Of a DNA stretch of 52,816 bases, positions 31,508-40,072 are shown piece after piece. A model generated the notes under the pieces. That model was not told the DNA's origin and ran no database searches. It saw nothing but the letters and a program-made list of their open reading frames with translations. The position numbers and the translations under genes are program-made. Each line of letters opens with the position of its first letter. Positions within the stretch are counted from its first letter, which is position 1. Origin of the DNA: a virus; the IMG/VR virus record IMGVR_UViG_3300032284_000652, positions 1 through 52,816 of that record; one strand, 5' to 3'.

Positions 31508-32833
31508 ATGTCCGAGCACAAAAGCATCAGGGAGAGCCTGCCTCATGGGGGTCGTGGTCGCACCCGCGCCAAAGTCCTTCTCCGGTCTGACCCGCACAAG
31601 GGCAGCAAGGTCGATGCTTCGGACTACTCTCCGCCGGACGCTCTTGATCCTGATGTAAAGACGGGCATGCGCCCGCTCCGCACGCGCCTCTACAAGCGCG
31701 GTGGCAAGATCGTGAAGGTCCACGGCGAAAACGCCAAGCACCACGCCGGTCGCAAGCCCCGCAAGAGCGGCGGTCGTGCCATCGAGATGATGAACCGCGA
31801 CCAGCGAGACGCCAACGAGGAGCGCGAAGGCTCCAAGCATGAAGGCGCGTTCAAGCGCGGCGGCCGCGCCCACCGGTCTGACGGCGGGTCCTTTGTCCCC
31901 ACCGAGCGCATGAACTTCGGTTCCGCCGGGTCCAGCCGCATGTCCAAGGCCGCCGGTCTGAAGCGCGGCGGCATGGCACATCACGACGACGCCGCCGAAG
32001 ACATGGCGCTGATCAAGAAGACCGTGAAGGCCGACGCCCTGAAGCGCAAGCATGGCGGCAAGGCCCACCGCAAGCACCGTGACATGGGCGACATGCTCGA
32101 TGAGGACGGCGGCGGATACAGCAGCCCCGTCGATCACTCGATGGACGACAACATGCCGGTGTTTACGCCGCGCAAGCGTCCGCAAGACCCGTCCGTGATC
32201 CGTGGCCGTGACATCTACGAGCCGGTCCCGCCGCGCGCCCACGGCGGCAAGGTCGAAATCCACCACGCATCTTGCAAGTGCCACAAGTGCTCCGGCGGCA
32301 GCGCCCACGCCCATGGCGGCAAGGTCGAAGTCCACCACGTTAATTGCGAATGCACCAAGTGCAAGGCGGCTGACCGCAAGGGCCGCTCGACCGGCGGATC
32401 GCTCGACGTGATGGACGGCGAGATGGAGGGCACGCGCCCCACCGGCTATCGCGAAGTCGGCCACCGCTCTGCCCGCAAGCATGGCGGTCGCGCCAAGGGC
32501 AAGACCAACATCAACATCGTGATCGGAGCGCCCGGTCACCACGCTGACGCGGCTCCCGGCGTGGGAATGCCACCTCCTCCTCCCCGTGGCGTTCCCGTGC
32601 CTCCCCCCGCCCCGCCCATGGGCGGCATGCCTCCGGGGATGCCTCCGGGCGGCCCTCCCGGCATGATGCCCCCCGGCATGATGCCTCCCGGCGGAGCGCC
32701 GCCCATGCCACGCAAGCGTGGCGGTCGTGCCATTCCCATGGCGGCTGCGGCGGCTCTGGGCGAGCATGACACAGGCAGCGGCGGCGGTCTGGGCCGCCTC
32801 GCTAAAATTCGGTCCTATGGCCACTACGACTGA
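31508..32833 (+). CDS. basic Gly-Gly/His-rich virion protein with Cys knuckles and PPG stretch
   Basis: 441 residues; ATG after GACTGGAGATTGCC. Ten or so short motifs of the form K/R-x-GG-K/R (KRGGK, KSGGR, KHGGK, AHGGK, KRGGR) recur about every 15-60 residues. Two Cys knuckles, CKCHKC and CECTKC, sit beside duplicated AHGGKVE-HH segments (32240-32370). The C-terminal third has collagen-like PPG runs (GMPPGGPPGMMPPG) and closes with KRGGRAIPM. It shares HHAGRKPRKSGG with the 38274 protein. No enzymatic domain. A DNA- or capsid-binding internal protein is likely; ordered folding is doubtful. Confidence 0.7.
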   Translation: MSEHKSIRESLPHGGRGRTRAKVLLRSDPHKGSKVDASDYSPPDALDPDVKTGMRPLRTRLYKRGGKIVKVHGENAKHHAGRKPRKSGGRAIEMMNRDQRDANEEREGSKHEGAFKRGGRAHRSDGGSFVPTERMNFGSAGSSRMSKAAGLKRGGMAHHDDAAEDMALIKKTVKADALKRKHGGKAHRKHRDMGDMLDEDGGGYSSPVDHSMDDNMPVFTPRKRPQDPSVIRGRDIYEPVPPRAHGGKVEIHHASCKCHKCSGGSAHAHGGKVEVHHVNCECTKCKAADRKGRSTGGSLDVMDGEMEGTRPTGYREVGHRSARKHGGRAKGKTNINIVIGAPGHHADAAPGVGMPPPPPRGVPVPPPAPPMGGMPPGMPPGGPPGMMPPGMMPPGGAPPMPRKRGGRAIPMAAAAALGEHDTGSGGGLGRLAKIRSYGHYD

Positions 32834-32844
32834 CGAAAGGATGC

Positions 32845-32876
32845 ACGGCGGTGTCGTTTGATGCCGCCGTTTTTAT
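32845..32876 (+). terminator. Rho-independent terminator
   Basis: ACGGCGG and CCGCCGT separated by 12 bases and followed by TTTTTATTAT. It ends the Gly-Gly protein transcript and directly abuts the next ATG. Confidence 0.8.
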
Positions 32877-32879
32877 TAT

Positions 32880-33077
32880 ATGCTGACGTACAATACCTTA
32901 TTTGAGCATGAGCTTAAAAAGATTATCCTCGCCGAGATCGAGCGGATGACAGACATATTGGCCAATGGCTCTGCCATTGACTACGCCGAGTACAAGCAAC
33001 AGGTTGGACGTATTCAGGGCCTGAAAACGGCCTTGGACTACTGCGACGAAGCCTCATCCATCATCTCAAAAAGGTAA
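32880..33077 (+). CDS. small helical phage protein, function unknown
   Basis: 65 residues. The ATG is within the T run of the preceding terminator and lacks a ribosome site, so the mRNA would be nearly leaderless, or translation starts later. The C-terminal half (AEYKQQVGRIQGLKTALDYC) resembles a short helical family that accompanies head genes in podoviruses. Four bases separate it from the GroES-like gene. Confidence 0.6.
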   Translation: MLTYNTLFEHELKKIILAEIERMTDILANGSAIDYAEYKQQVGRIQGLKTALDYCDEASSIISKR

Positions 33078-33080
33078 CCT

Positions 33081-33470
33081 ATGCCCTACATGGTTATGAC
33101 CCACGACGTCGATCCAAAAGAGGCCCTCCTCAAGGAGATCGGCGACATCGACAGCGTCGAAATCTTCAACAATCAGGTGCTGTGCGCCGTCTACGTGCGC
33201 CCGGAGAAGACCAAGAGCGGCCTTTACATCACCTCCGCCAGCCGCGACGAGGACAAGATTCAGGGCAAGGTCGGCCTGATCCTGAAGAAGGGCCCGGCGG
33301 CCTTCATCGACGACGGCCAGTGGTTTGCCGACACGACGTTTGAGGACGGGGAGTGGGTCGTTTTCCGCCCGTCTGATGGCTGGAGCATCACCGTCAACGG
33401 TGTCCAGTGCCGCATGATCGATGATGTCAATATCCGGGGGCGCATCCAGCACCCCGACCAAGTGTGGTAG
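33081..33470 (+). CDS. GroES-like cochaperonin
   Basis: 129 residues. The Cpn10 pattern is readable: NNQVLCAVYVRPEKTKSGLY (first strand and the region of the mobile loop), then KVGLILKKGPAAF, the EDGEWVVFRPSDGWS barrel strand and a closing VNIRGRIQHPDQVW. Would cap host GroEL so that phage head proteins fold. Position just ahead of the scaffold and capsid genes supports this, as for T4 gp31. The overall length is longer than bacterial GroES because of a central insertion (residues ~70-85). Confidence 0.8.
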   Translation: MPYMVMTHDVDPKEALLKEIGDIDSVEIFNNQVLCAVYVRPEKTKSGLYITSASRDEDKIQGKVGLILKKGPAAFIDDGQWFADTTFEDGEWVVFRPSDGWSITVNGVQCRMIDDVNIRGRIQHPDQVW

Positions 33471-33478
33471 GAGACAAC

Positions 33479-34372
33479 ATGAGCACGAAAGACGAAGATC
33501 AGATCGAAATTGAGATTGATGACCCCTCCGCCCCCGCCTCTGACGAGGTCAAGGTCGAGGTCATTCCCGAAAGCACCAAGAAGCGGGTCGTGGAGCCCGA
33601 TGACGGTCTCGAAGCCTTGAAGGTTGCCCTTCAACAGGAAAAGGCGGCCCGTCTGGCCGCTGAACAACGGGCTCAGGACGCTGCGCAGTTTGCCTACAGC
33701 GCCCAGAACGAGGCGCATGACAGCAATCTGAGCCTTGTGTCCAACGCCATTGCCACGGTCGGTCAAACCAACGAAATTCTGAAGGCAAACTATCGCGAAG
33801 CGATGTCCGTGGGCGACTACGACCGCGCTTCCGACATTCAAGTCGAGATGGCCAGCAATCAGGCGAAGCTCTTGCAGCTTGAGCAGGGCAAGCAGGCGCT
33901 GGAGAACCAGTCCCGCCCGCAGGCTCCGCAGCCGTATCAGTCCGATCCGGTCGAAGCATTGGCGTCTCAGCTTTCTCCGCGCTCCGCAAACTGGCTGCGG
34001 GCGCATCCTGAGTTCGCCACGGACCAGCGTCTCTATCAAAAGATGCTGGCGGCGCACAATCTGGCGGTCGCAGACGGCCATCCGGTGGACAGCGACGACT
34101 ACTTCTCCGAGATCGAGGGCACGCTCCGCATCAACCGCTCTGAATCCCGGTCTGATCACTCCGATCCGACCCAGCAGGCGGCTCAAGTGACGCAGCGCCG
34201 GTCGGCACCGCCTGCCGCGCCGGTCTCGCGCAGCGGAACCGCGCCCGGCACCCGTCCCAACACCGTCCGGCTGACCGCCCAGCAGATCGAGATGGCTGAA
34301 CTCATGGGCATGACCCCGCAGCAATACGCCAAGAACCTCTTGGCGCTGCAGAAGGAAGGGAAGCTCAACTAA
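33479..34372 (+). CDS. capsid scaffolding protein
   Basis: 297 residues; the ATG at 33479 follows TAGGAGACAAC and is preferred to a GTG at 33464. Strongly acidic N-terminus (KDEDQIEIEIDDPSAPASDE), long helical coiled coil (residues ~50-150), Pro/Gln linker, and the conserved C-terminal LTAQQIEMAELMGMTPQQYA which would touch the capsid shell. Composition, size and position before the capsid gene are those of podoviral scaffolds. Confidence 0.85.
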   Translation: MSTKDEDQIEIEIDDPSAPASDEVKVEVIPESTKKRVVEPDDGLEALKVALQQEKAARLAAEQRAQDAAQFAYSAQNEAHDSNLSLVSNAIATVGQTNEILKANYREAMSVGDYDRASDIQVEMASNQAKLLQLEQGKQALENQSRPQAPQPYQSDPVEALASQLSPRSANWLRAHPEFATDQRLYQKMLAAHNLAVADGHPVDSDDYFSEIEGTLRINRSESRSDHSDPTQQAAQVTQRRSAPPAAPVSRSGTAPGTRPNTVRLTAQQIEMAELMGMTPQQYAKNLLALQKEGKLN

Positions 34373-34971
34373 TGTCTGAAGCACCGCTGAAAGCCCCGCG
34401 CCCCAAGCGCAAGATGAGCCCGATCCAGAAGGCCGCCGAAGTTGTGGCAGCCGCCCTTGAGCCCGTGGCCGTGGACCGGCCCGCAATGCGTGAGCCGATC
34501 CGTGAGGAAGACCCCCGCGCCCGCGCTGCCCGCCGCGCCGCCGAAATCCGTGGCAACATTGGCTCTCTCGATGAGGGCACCGACGACTTCTACATCGACC
34601 AGAACTCCATCCCTGATGGCTGGTCGTATGAGTGGAAGCGCCGGACGGTTCTGGGGCAGGAAGACCCGGCATATCAAGTCTCCCTGGCCCGCATGGGCTG
34701 GGAGCCGGTGCCCGCGTCCCGCCATCCGGCCTACATGCCCGACAATGGCAAGTACACGACCATCGAGCGCAAGGGCATGGTCCTGATGGAGCGCCCGAAG
34801 GAACTGACCGACGAGGCCAAGACCATCGAACTGAAGAAGGCCCGCAATCAGGTCCGCCAGAAGGAGCAGCAGCTTGCCTCCGCGCCCGATGGGCAGTTTG
34901 GCCGCAACAACAAGGACGCCGCGCTGGTGAAGGTCGGCAAGTCCTACGAGGCCATGCCAATCCCTGATTGA
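34372..34971 (+). CDS. head-associated protein, function unknown
   Basis: 199 residues, start overlapping the scaffold stop (TAATG). Basic Pro-rich N-terminus, then a conserved domain: DDFYIDQNSIPDGWSYEWK, GWEPVPASRHP and MVLMERPKELT, and a helical tail with RNQVRQKEQQL. I recall the same set of motifs in capsid-region proteins of many podo- and siphoviruses. It may be an internal or connector protein. It ends before a terminator. Confidence 0.7.
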   Translation: MSEAPLKAPRPKRKMSPIQKAAEVVAAALEPVAVDRPAMREPIREEDPRARAARRAAEIRGNIGSLDEGTDDFYIDQNSIPDGWSYEWKRRTVLGQEDPAYQVSLARMGWEPVPASRHPAYMPDNGKYTTIERKGMVLMERPKELTDEAKTIELKKARNQVRQKEQQLASAPDGQFGRNNKDAALVKVGKSYEAMPIPD

Positions 34972-35001
34972 CGAGGGCCTGTCTGGGGTTGGACATGGAT
35001 C

Positions 35002-35036
35002 GGGGCCGGTGAATGACGCACCGGCCCCTTTTCTTT
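35002..35036 (+). terminator. Rho-independent terminator
   Basis: GGGGCCGGT, nine-base loop, ACCGGCCCC, then TTTTCTTT. Ends the terminase-to-head transcript before the capsid gene promoter. Confidence 0.85.
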
Positions 35037-35040
35037 GCCC

Positions 35041-35105
35041 GCTATAGGTTGTTACGCCCTGTCAACATCTTTTTTGTTTGACGGCGTCTTAAAACCGCAT
35101 ATAGC
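35041..35105. promoter_or_regulatory. capsid promoter with an opposed GGGC-TAA element
   Basis: Plus strand: TTGACG (35078-35083), 16-bp spacer, TATAGC (35100-35105), a good sigma70-type promoter for the 35205-38831 capsid run. Minus strand, just upstream: TTGACA, GGGCGTAACAACC, TATAGC (35065 down to 35041), the same 13-bp-spaced element as at 12205 and 23069 but pointing away from any gene. The rest of the 233-base gap holds the terminator and leader only. Confidence 0.65.
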
Positions 35106-35204
35106 CTGCGTCATCACCTCCCCCGGCGTGGAGGTTTGCAATGATTTCCCGATCCTAGTCGCCCCGGCGCGCGATGATGGCTCTTCCCCAAAGGAGAACC
35201 CGTC

Positions 35205-36110
35205 ATGGCGAATACGTTCGCGCCGAACGGATTTCAGCAGTATCAGGGCACCGGCTCCTCGCCGACCTATGAACAGACCCAGCTTGCCATCGCGAGCACC
35301 AACACCACCCCCATTTTCTCCGGCGACCCGGTAGTTCAGGCTGTCAACACGACCGGCGTCGGCACTGGTTACATTACGCAGGCCGCCGCCCAGCAGTCGC
35401 TGGCTATCTCCGGCTTTGCCCTGTCGAACGGTGTCGTGACCGCGACCTTCACCGCCGTGACCGCTGTCCCGCCGGTTGGCTCGTATCTGGTCCTCACCGG
35501 CCTGACGACCGCCACCACCCTGAACGGTGCGTGGCAGGTGCTGTCGGCCTCGACCACCACGGTCACTTTCGCCTACTCGGGCGCGGCGCTCTCGACGCAG
35601 GCCACCACTGGCTACCTGCTCACCCCGGTTGCGGGCATCTTTGTTGGCTGCCACTACCTGTCCACCGCGAACAAGTATCCGGTGTGGCGCAACTACTGGC
35701 CGGGCTATGACGCCAACGGCGACGTGATCGCCTACGTCATCACCGACCCGAACGCCCAGTTCTCGATCATGACAGGCAACTCCAACACCACCGCCACGGC
35801 GGTCGGCCTTGCCAACATCGGCCAGAACATCGGCTTCAACTACAGCCAGTCGGGCGTGACCACGACCAACGGCGTCACCGCCAACGGCCTGTCCACCTAC
35901 TTCGCTGACCAGTACACGCTGGTGGCCAATAACCCGGCGGGTTACGCGGCCAACAACCTGCTGCCCTTCCGCATCATCGCGCTCCAGAACTACGTTCCCG
36001 GCGCGACCAGCCCGCTCGTTTCGATCAACGGAAACGACAACACCACCGCGTATAACCGCATCGTCGTCGGGTTTAACAACTCGATGCCGCGCGGCTTCGC
36101 TGGCGTCTAA
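35205..36110 (+). CDS. capsid decoration-type protein with Ig-like insert
   Basis: 301 residues; ATG after AAAGGAGAACCCGTC, a strong ribosome site. The N-terminus (NTFAPNGFQQYQGTG, then IFSGDPVVQ) and the later GIFVGCHYLSTANKYPVWRN with AYVITDPNAQFSI are those of decoration/cement proteins encoded next to capsid genes. Between them (residues ~68-135) is a beta-sandwich-like insertion rich in Thr/Val. Probably coats the outer shell. Confidence 0.75.
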   Translation: MANTFAPNGFQQYQGTGSSPTYEQTQLAIASTNTTPIFSGDPVVQAVNTTGVGTGYITQAAAQQSLAISGFALSNGVVTATFTAVTAVPPVGSYLVLTGLTTATTLNGAWQVLSASTTTVTFAYSGAALSTQATTGYLLTPVAGIFVGCHYLSTANKYPVWRNYWPGYDANGDVIAYVITDPNAQFSIMTGNSNTTATAVGLANIGQNIGFNYSQSGVTTTNGVTANGLSTYFADQYTLVANNPAGYAANNLLPFRIIALQNYVPGATSPLVSINGNDNTTAYNRIVVGFNNSMPRGFAGV

Positions 36111-36123
36111 GGAGTAAGGACCA

Positions 36124-37038
36124 ATGGCTGTTAACCTTTCAGCAATTAAAGACCTTCTCCTTCCGGGCCTGCGGGGGATTGAAGGCAAGTACGAGATGAT
36201 CCCGTCTCAGTACGACAAGATTTTCACCAAGCACGACTCGAAGCTGGCGCTCGAACGTACCGCTGAAATGCGCTACCTCGGGCTGGCCCAGCTTAAGACC
36301 GAGGGCGGCCAGACCTCCTTCGACAACGGCGCTGGTGAGCGGTACGTGTACAACCAAGAGCACTCGGAAATCGCTCTGGGCTACGCGATCACCCGCAAGG
36401 CCATCGACGACAACCTCTACAAGACGCAGTTCCACCCGTCGAACCTCGGCCTGATTGAATCCTTCCAGCAGACCAAGGAAATCTACGGCGCGTCGATCCT
36501 GAACACGGCTCAGACCTACAACAACCAAGTCGGCGGCGACGGCGTGGCGCTCTGCTCCACCGCCCACCCCATCGACGGTGGTACGGTCGCCAACACCCCG
36601 CTGACGCAGGTTGACCTCAACGAGAGCACCCTGCTGAACGGCATGATCTCCATCCGCACGAACTTCAAGGACCAAGCCGGTCTGAAGGTGTTCGCTCGCG
36701 GCCGGAAGCTGATCATCCCGCCGCAGCTTGAGCCGGTGGCGATCCGCCTGACCAAGACCGAGCTTCGTCCCGGCACCGCCGACAACGATGTGAACGCAAT
36801 CCTGACGACCGCTGGCGGTCTGCCGGAAGGCTACATGGTTGACGACTTCCTCACCTCGTCCTTCGCGTGGTTCCTGCTGACCAACATCGACGGCCTCTCC
36901 TACATGGAGCGGGTCAAGTTCGAGACGGACATGCAAGTGGACTTCGTGACCGACAACCTGCTGGTCAAGGGTTACGAGCGGTACAGCTTCGGCTACTATA
37001 ACTGGCGCGCGATCTACGGCGCGTTCCCGACCTCGTAA
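36124..37038 (+). CDS. major capsid protein
   Basis: 304 residues; ATG after AAGGAGTAAGGACCA. Shell subunit with the HK97-type fold expected from its position and pattern: short N-terminus without a delta domain, RYLGLAQLKTEGGQTSFDN in the E-loop region, ALGYAITRKAIDDNLY and an A-domain ending KFETDMQVDFVTDNLLVKG. The downstream FGYYNWRAIYGAFP end is typical of phage capsid proteins of this class. No processing protease is encoded nearby, in line with a separate scaffold. Confidence 0.9.
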   Translation: MAVNLSAIKDLLLPGLRGIEGKYEMIPSQYDKIFTKHDSKLALERTAEMRYLGLAQLKTEGGQTSFDNGAGERYVYNQEHSEIALGYAITRKAIDDNLYKTQFHPSNLGLIESFQQTKEIYGASILNTAQTYNNQVGGDGVALCSTAHPIDGGTVANTPLTQVDLNESTLLNGMISIRTNFKDQAGLKVFARGRKLIIPPQLEPVAIRLTKTELRPGTADNDVNAILTTAGGLPEGYMVDDFLTSSFAWFLLTNIDGLSYMERVKFETDMQVDFVTDNLLVKGYERYSFGYYNWRAIYGAFPTS

Positions 37039-37050
37039 GGAGATAGCGGC

Positions 37051-38259
37051 ATGGCCATTTCTGGCATTTCCGGCCCGCTGATCGTTTTTGGCCAGTCGCC
37101 CTTCCCGGCGATTGAATACAACCCCGACCTTGGCCCGTCCATGTTCTGGGGCGGAGTGGCCATTCTCGATCCGCGCACGCCGTACACCTACTTACCCGGC
37201 GAATCCTACGCGCAGGTCGATTACGGCTGGCTCGGCATTGACAACATCACCACGCTCAGTGTCGTCCCCTATACCAAGGCCGTGGCTGCAATTTCCGCCA
37301 GCGCCAACGCCACCAGCGCCACCCTGACGCTGGTGACGGCCAACTCGTCCACGACCGGCGTCTACGTCACTCCGTCCGTCCCCCGCGCCGACACTGGCGT
37401 GATTGATACCGGCGTGAACGGCGCGGGCCTGATTGCACTCGACGCCTACACGTCCGTCACGGCGTCGATTACCAACGGCGTCATGACCATCACGGCGAAC
37501 TCCGCCATGCCCGTCTCCAACGGCATGGTGCTGCTGTCGTCCACTGGCACCACGTCTTCGGGCGCGATTGCGGGAACGTATATCGTGTCTCAGCTTACGG
37601 GCGGCACGGTTGGGCAGGGGTTTGTTGGAACCTACCAACTTTCCAGCAGCAATCTGACGATCACGTCGGGCACTGTGAACTTGGCGTTCCAAAACCCTTC
37701 GACCTGCATTGTTCCGTTTGGTAATACGGGCTCGCCCGAAATTGCCATGTGGAACCCGCAGGCCTTGATTGCGCGCGCTGTGGCGGTCACCACGGCGACG
37801 GGTGCCACCGCCACTTCGGCGACCGTGTCTGGCTACGACATCTATGGCTTCCCCATGGTGGAAACCATCACGCTCGTCGCCAACACGCAAAACGTCGGCA
37901 AGAAGGCGTTCAAGTACATCAGGTCCGTGGTCCTGAACGCCGCCGACGCGACCCACGCCTACTCCGTTGACACGCTCGATGTCTTCGGGCTCCCGCTCCG
38001 GTCGGATACGTTTGCGGACATCGCGATCAATTCGGCCGCCTCCATGACTGCTGTCACGGCCGTTACAGCGGCCACTGGCTACCTGCCTAGCGACCGGACT
38101 GCCCCCAGTGCCACCACTGGCGATGTTCGTGGAACCTATGCATTTACGTCCGCCACCGGATCGGGCGGAAACAAGTTGGCGGTCCGTCAATCTCCGCAGG
38201 CCCAGAATATCGGGTTCACTGCTGGCCTCTTTGGGGCCACGCAGTACAGCAACTTCTAA
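37051..38259 (+). CDS. virion structural protein with beta module
   Basis: 402 residues, 12 bases after the capsid stop with GTAAGGAGATAGCGGC before its ATG. Conserved ends (GPLIVFGQSPFPAIEYNPDL; QNIGFTAGLFGATQYSNF) and a Thr-rich beta module at residues ~130-210 (ASITNGVMTITANSAMPVS, then GTYQLSSSNLTITSGTV). The module recurs in the 39204 and 43415 proteins. Probably a head-surface or neck protein. Exact place unknown. Confidence 0.7.
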   Translation: MAISGISGPLIVFGQSPFPAIEYNPDLGPSMFWGGVAILDPRTPYTYLPGESYAQVDYGWLGIDNITTLSVVPYTKAVAAISASANATSATLTLVTANSSTTGVYVTPSVPRADTGVIDTGVNGAGLIALDAYTSVTASITNGVMTITANSAMPVSNGMVLLSSTGTTSSGAIAGTYIVSQLTGGTVGQGFVGTYQLSSSNLTITSGTVNLAFQNPSTCIVPFGNTGSPEIAMWNPQALIARAVAVTTATGATATSATVSGYDIYGFPMVETITLVANTQNVGKKAFKYIRSVVLNAADATHAYSVDTLDVFGLPLRSDTFADIAINSAASMTAVTAVTAATGYLPSDRTAPSATTGDVRGTYAFTSATGSGGNKLAVRQSPQAQNIGFTAGLFGATQYSNF

Positions 38260-38273
38260 GGAAGGCATGAGCT

Positions 38274-38831
38274 ATGAAGCATCATGAACATCACGGACGT
38301 CACCACCGGGCTACCGGCGGCATCAACGAGGCAGAGATGGACCTGCGCGACAAGCCGGAAGCCCGGACTGAAGCCAGGGAAATCGATCACGAAGCCGAAG
38401 AGCGCAAGCACGGCGGCCATGTGAAGCACAAGCGCCATGCCCGCAAGCACGGCGGCGGCATTATGCATGCCCACGGCCATGCCCACCACGGCATCCACGG
38501 CAAGCATCACGAAGGCTTTGGCGCTGAGCACCACACCACCACGAAGCGGACTGCCCGCAAGCGTGGCGGCAAGGCCCTGCACGGCTCTCAAGAGGGCGAG
38601 GGCTTTGGCCCGCAAGACGAGGGCACCAAGATGCGCCGCCGTCATGGTGGTCATGTGAAGCACCACATGGCCAAGCATGTCGGCCACGTCCACGGTGAGC
38701 ATGCCAAGCATCACGCTGGCCGCAAGCCTCGCAAGTCCGGCGGCAAGGTTGGCTCCGACAGCCACCCCTTCACCTCCGCCTTCCACGGCGAGGTCCCGAA
38801 GGGTCGCAAGCTCGACATGGAAATGGACTGA
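38274..38831 (+). CDS. small His-rich Gly-Gly-motif protein
   Basis: 185 residues; nearly one residue in five is His. Motifs RATGG, KHGGH, KHGGG, KRGGK, RHGGH and KSGGK occur in sequence, with HAGRKPRKSGG repeated from the 31508 protein. Strongly basic apart from an acidic patch (AEMDLRDKPEARTEAREIDH). No fold recognised. It lies within the capsid run, so co-expressed with head proteins. Metal- or DNA-binding in the particle is plausible. Confidence 0.65.
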   Translation: MKHHEHHGRHHRATGGINEAEMDLRDKPEARTEAREIDHEAEERKHGGHVKHKRHARKHGGGIMHAHGHAHHGIHGKHHEGFGAEHHTTTKRTARKRGGKALHGSQEGEGFGPQDEGTKMRRRHGGHVKHHMAKHVGHVHGEHAKHHAGRKPRKSGGKVGSDSHPFTSAFHGEVPKGRKLDMEMD

Positions 38832-38861
38832 GGCTCCGGCCTCGGAAGCGAAGCTACGCGG

Positions 38862-38886
38862 ACGGGGGCCTTAGCGCCCCCGTTTT
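38862..38886 (+). terminator. Rho-independent terminator
   Basis: ACGGGGGC, six-base loop, GCCCCCGT, then TTT. Closes the capsid run. Confidence 0.8.
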
Positions 38887-38903
38887 GCCGTAAGGAGGCA
38901 AAA

Positions 38904-39173
38904 ATGTCTGGAGCTTGGACCCGAGACGAAGGGAAGTCCCCGCAGGGCGGCCTGAACGACCGTGGGCGGGCATCTCTGCGGGCCGAGGGTCATGACATCA
39001 AGAAGCCCGTGCGGGCCTCTGAGGCGGCCCACAGCCCCGAGGCGGCCCAGCGCCGGGATAACTTTCGGACCCGCATGTGCGGCATGAAGGAAAAACTCAC
39101 GTCCGCCAAGACGGCGCACGACCCCAACAGCCGGATCAATCTGGCCCTTAAGCGTTGGGACGTTAAGTGCTAG
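38904..39173 (+). CDS. small conserved phage protein (GKSPQGGLNDRGRAS type)
   Basis: 89 residues; ATG after GTAAGGAGGCAAAA, a very strong site. EGKSPQGGLNDRGRASLR, then NFRTRMCGMKEKLTSAKTAH and DPNSRINLALKRWDVKC match a short basic family often found near structural genes of aquatic phages, with the same Gly-Gly-x-N signature. Function unknown; DNA-binding is possible given the charge. Confidence 0.7.
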   Translation: MSGAWTRDEGKSPQGGLNDRGRASLRAEGHDIKKPVRASEAAHSPEAAQRRDNFRTRMCGMKEKLTSAKTAHDPNSRINLALKRWDVKC

Positions 39174-39203
39174 TCTGGTGTGAATTTTTGAGAGGTTGAA
39201 CGA

Positions 39204-40064
39204 ATGCGCCCAGTAACAGTTTCTGTCGGCCCTCTCGCCACCGCGTCGGCCACGAACATCTGCGCCTCGCAGACCCCCAACGCCTCCACGACCTTTGTGC
39301 TCAATGGCGGCCTCGTTACCTCTTTCGCCACTGTCACCGCCTCCATTTCCGGCAATGTGATGACCGTCACCGCCCTGACCGCTGGGGCGATCCAGATCGG
39401 GCAGGCCCTGAACGGGTCGCAAGTGTCCGTCGGCACCACCGTGACCGGCGTGATTACGGGAACCGGCGGCGTCGGCACCTATGTCGTCACTCCGGCGCAG
39501 ACGGTCTCCTCAACGACCATCTACGCCAATGCGGTGGCAACGCTCGACACGCCGCGCTTCATCCTGTTCACCGCCTCGGCCAACGAGAGCGCGAAGACGC
39601 TCACGATCACGGGCGTTGACGCCAACGGATCGACCACTACCGAATTGCTGACCGCGCCGAACGCGACGACGGGGGCCTCAGTGACAAGCTGGCGCTCGAT
39701 TTCGTCCATTTCGCTCTCGGCCACGGCCGCCGGTACATTCACGGTCGGCACCACCACCACGGCCGCCAGCCCGTGGGTGCGTCTGGATGAGTACGCAAAC
39801 GCCCAGACCTCGATTCAGAATGCCGTTTCCGGCACCGTGAATTACACGGTCCAGACCAGCAATCAGGACCCCAACAGCCCGACGAACCCCGTGCAGCCCT
39901 ATCAGGTCACATGGAACTCCAGTCTGGACACGAACGCCGTCGGTGCCAGCGCCAACGTCTCCTCGTTCTTGGCCTACGCCCCCACCTACGTCCGGCTCCT
40001 GCTTAATAGCGGCACCGGAACGGTGACGATGAACGTCGTCCAGATGGGGGTCGTACCCTACTAG
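39204..40064 (+). CDS. virion surface/neck protein with beta module
   Basis: 286 residues; ATG after GAGAGGTTGAACGA. Thr/Ser/Ala-rich beta protein. Residues ~45-105 hold the module ASISGNVMTVTALTAGAIQI, then GTGGVGTYVVTPAQTVSSTT. The second half (PFILFTASANES, WVRLDEYANAQTSIQNAV) looks like a separate sandwich ending YVRLLLNSGTGTVTMNVVQM. No catalytic residues. A head or tail surface component is likely. Confidence 0.65.
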   Translation: MRPVTVSVGPLATASATNICASQTPNASTTFVLNGGLVTSFATVTASISGNVMTVTALTAGAIQIGQALNGSQVSVGTTVTGVITGTGGVGTYVVTPAQTVSSTTIYANAVATLDTPRFILFTASANESAKTLTITGVDANGSTTTELLTAPNATTGASVTSWRSISSISLSATAAGTFTVGTTTTAASPWVRLDEYANAQTSIQNAVSGTVNYTVQTSNQDPNSPTNPVQPYQVTWNSSLDTNAVGASANVSSFLAYAPTYVRLLLNSGTGTVTMNVVQMGVVPY

Positions 40065-40072
40065 GAGCTTAA

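Noticed and set aside
31430-32824. 464-codon minus-strand frame opposite the Gly-Gly protein
   Set aside because: Low-complexity Ala/Val/His composition; the plus strand has a strong ribosome site and a terminator in register.
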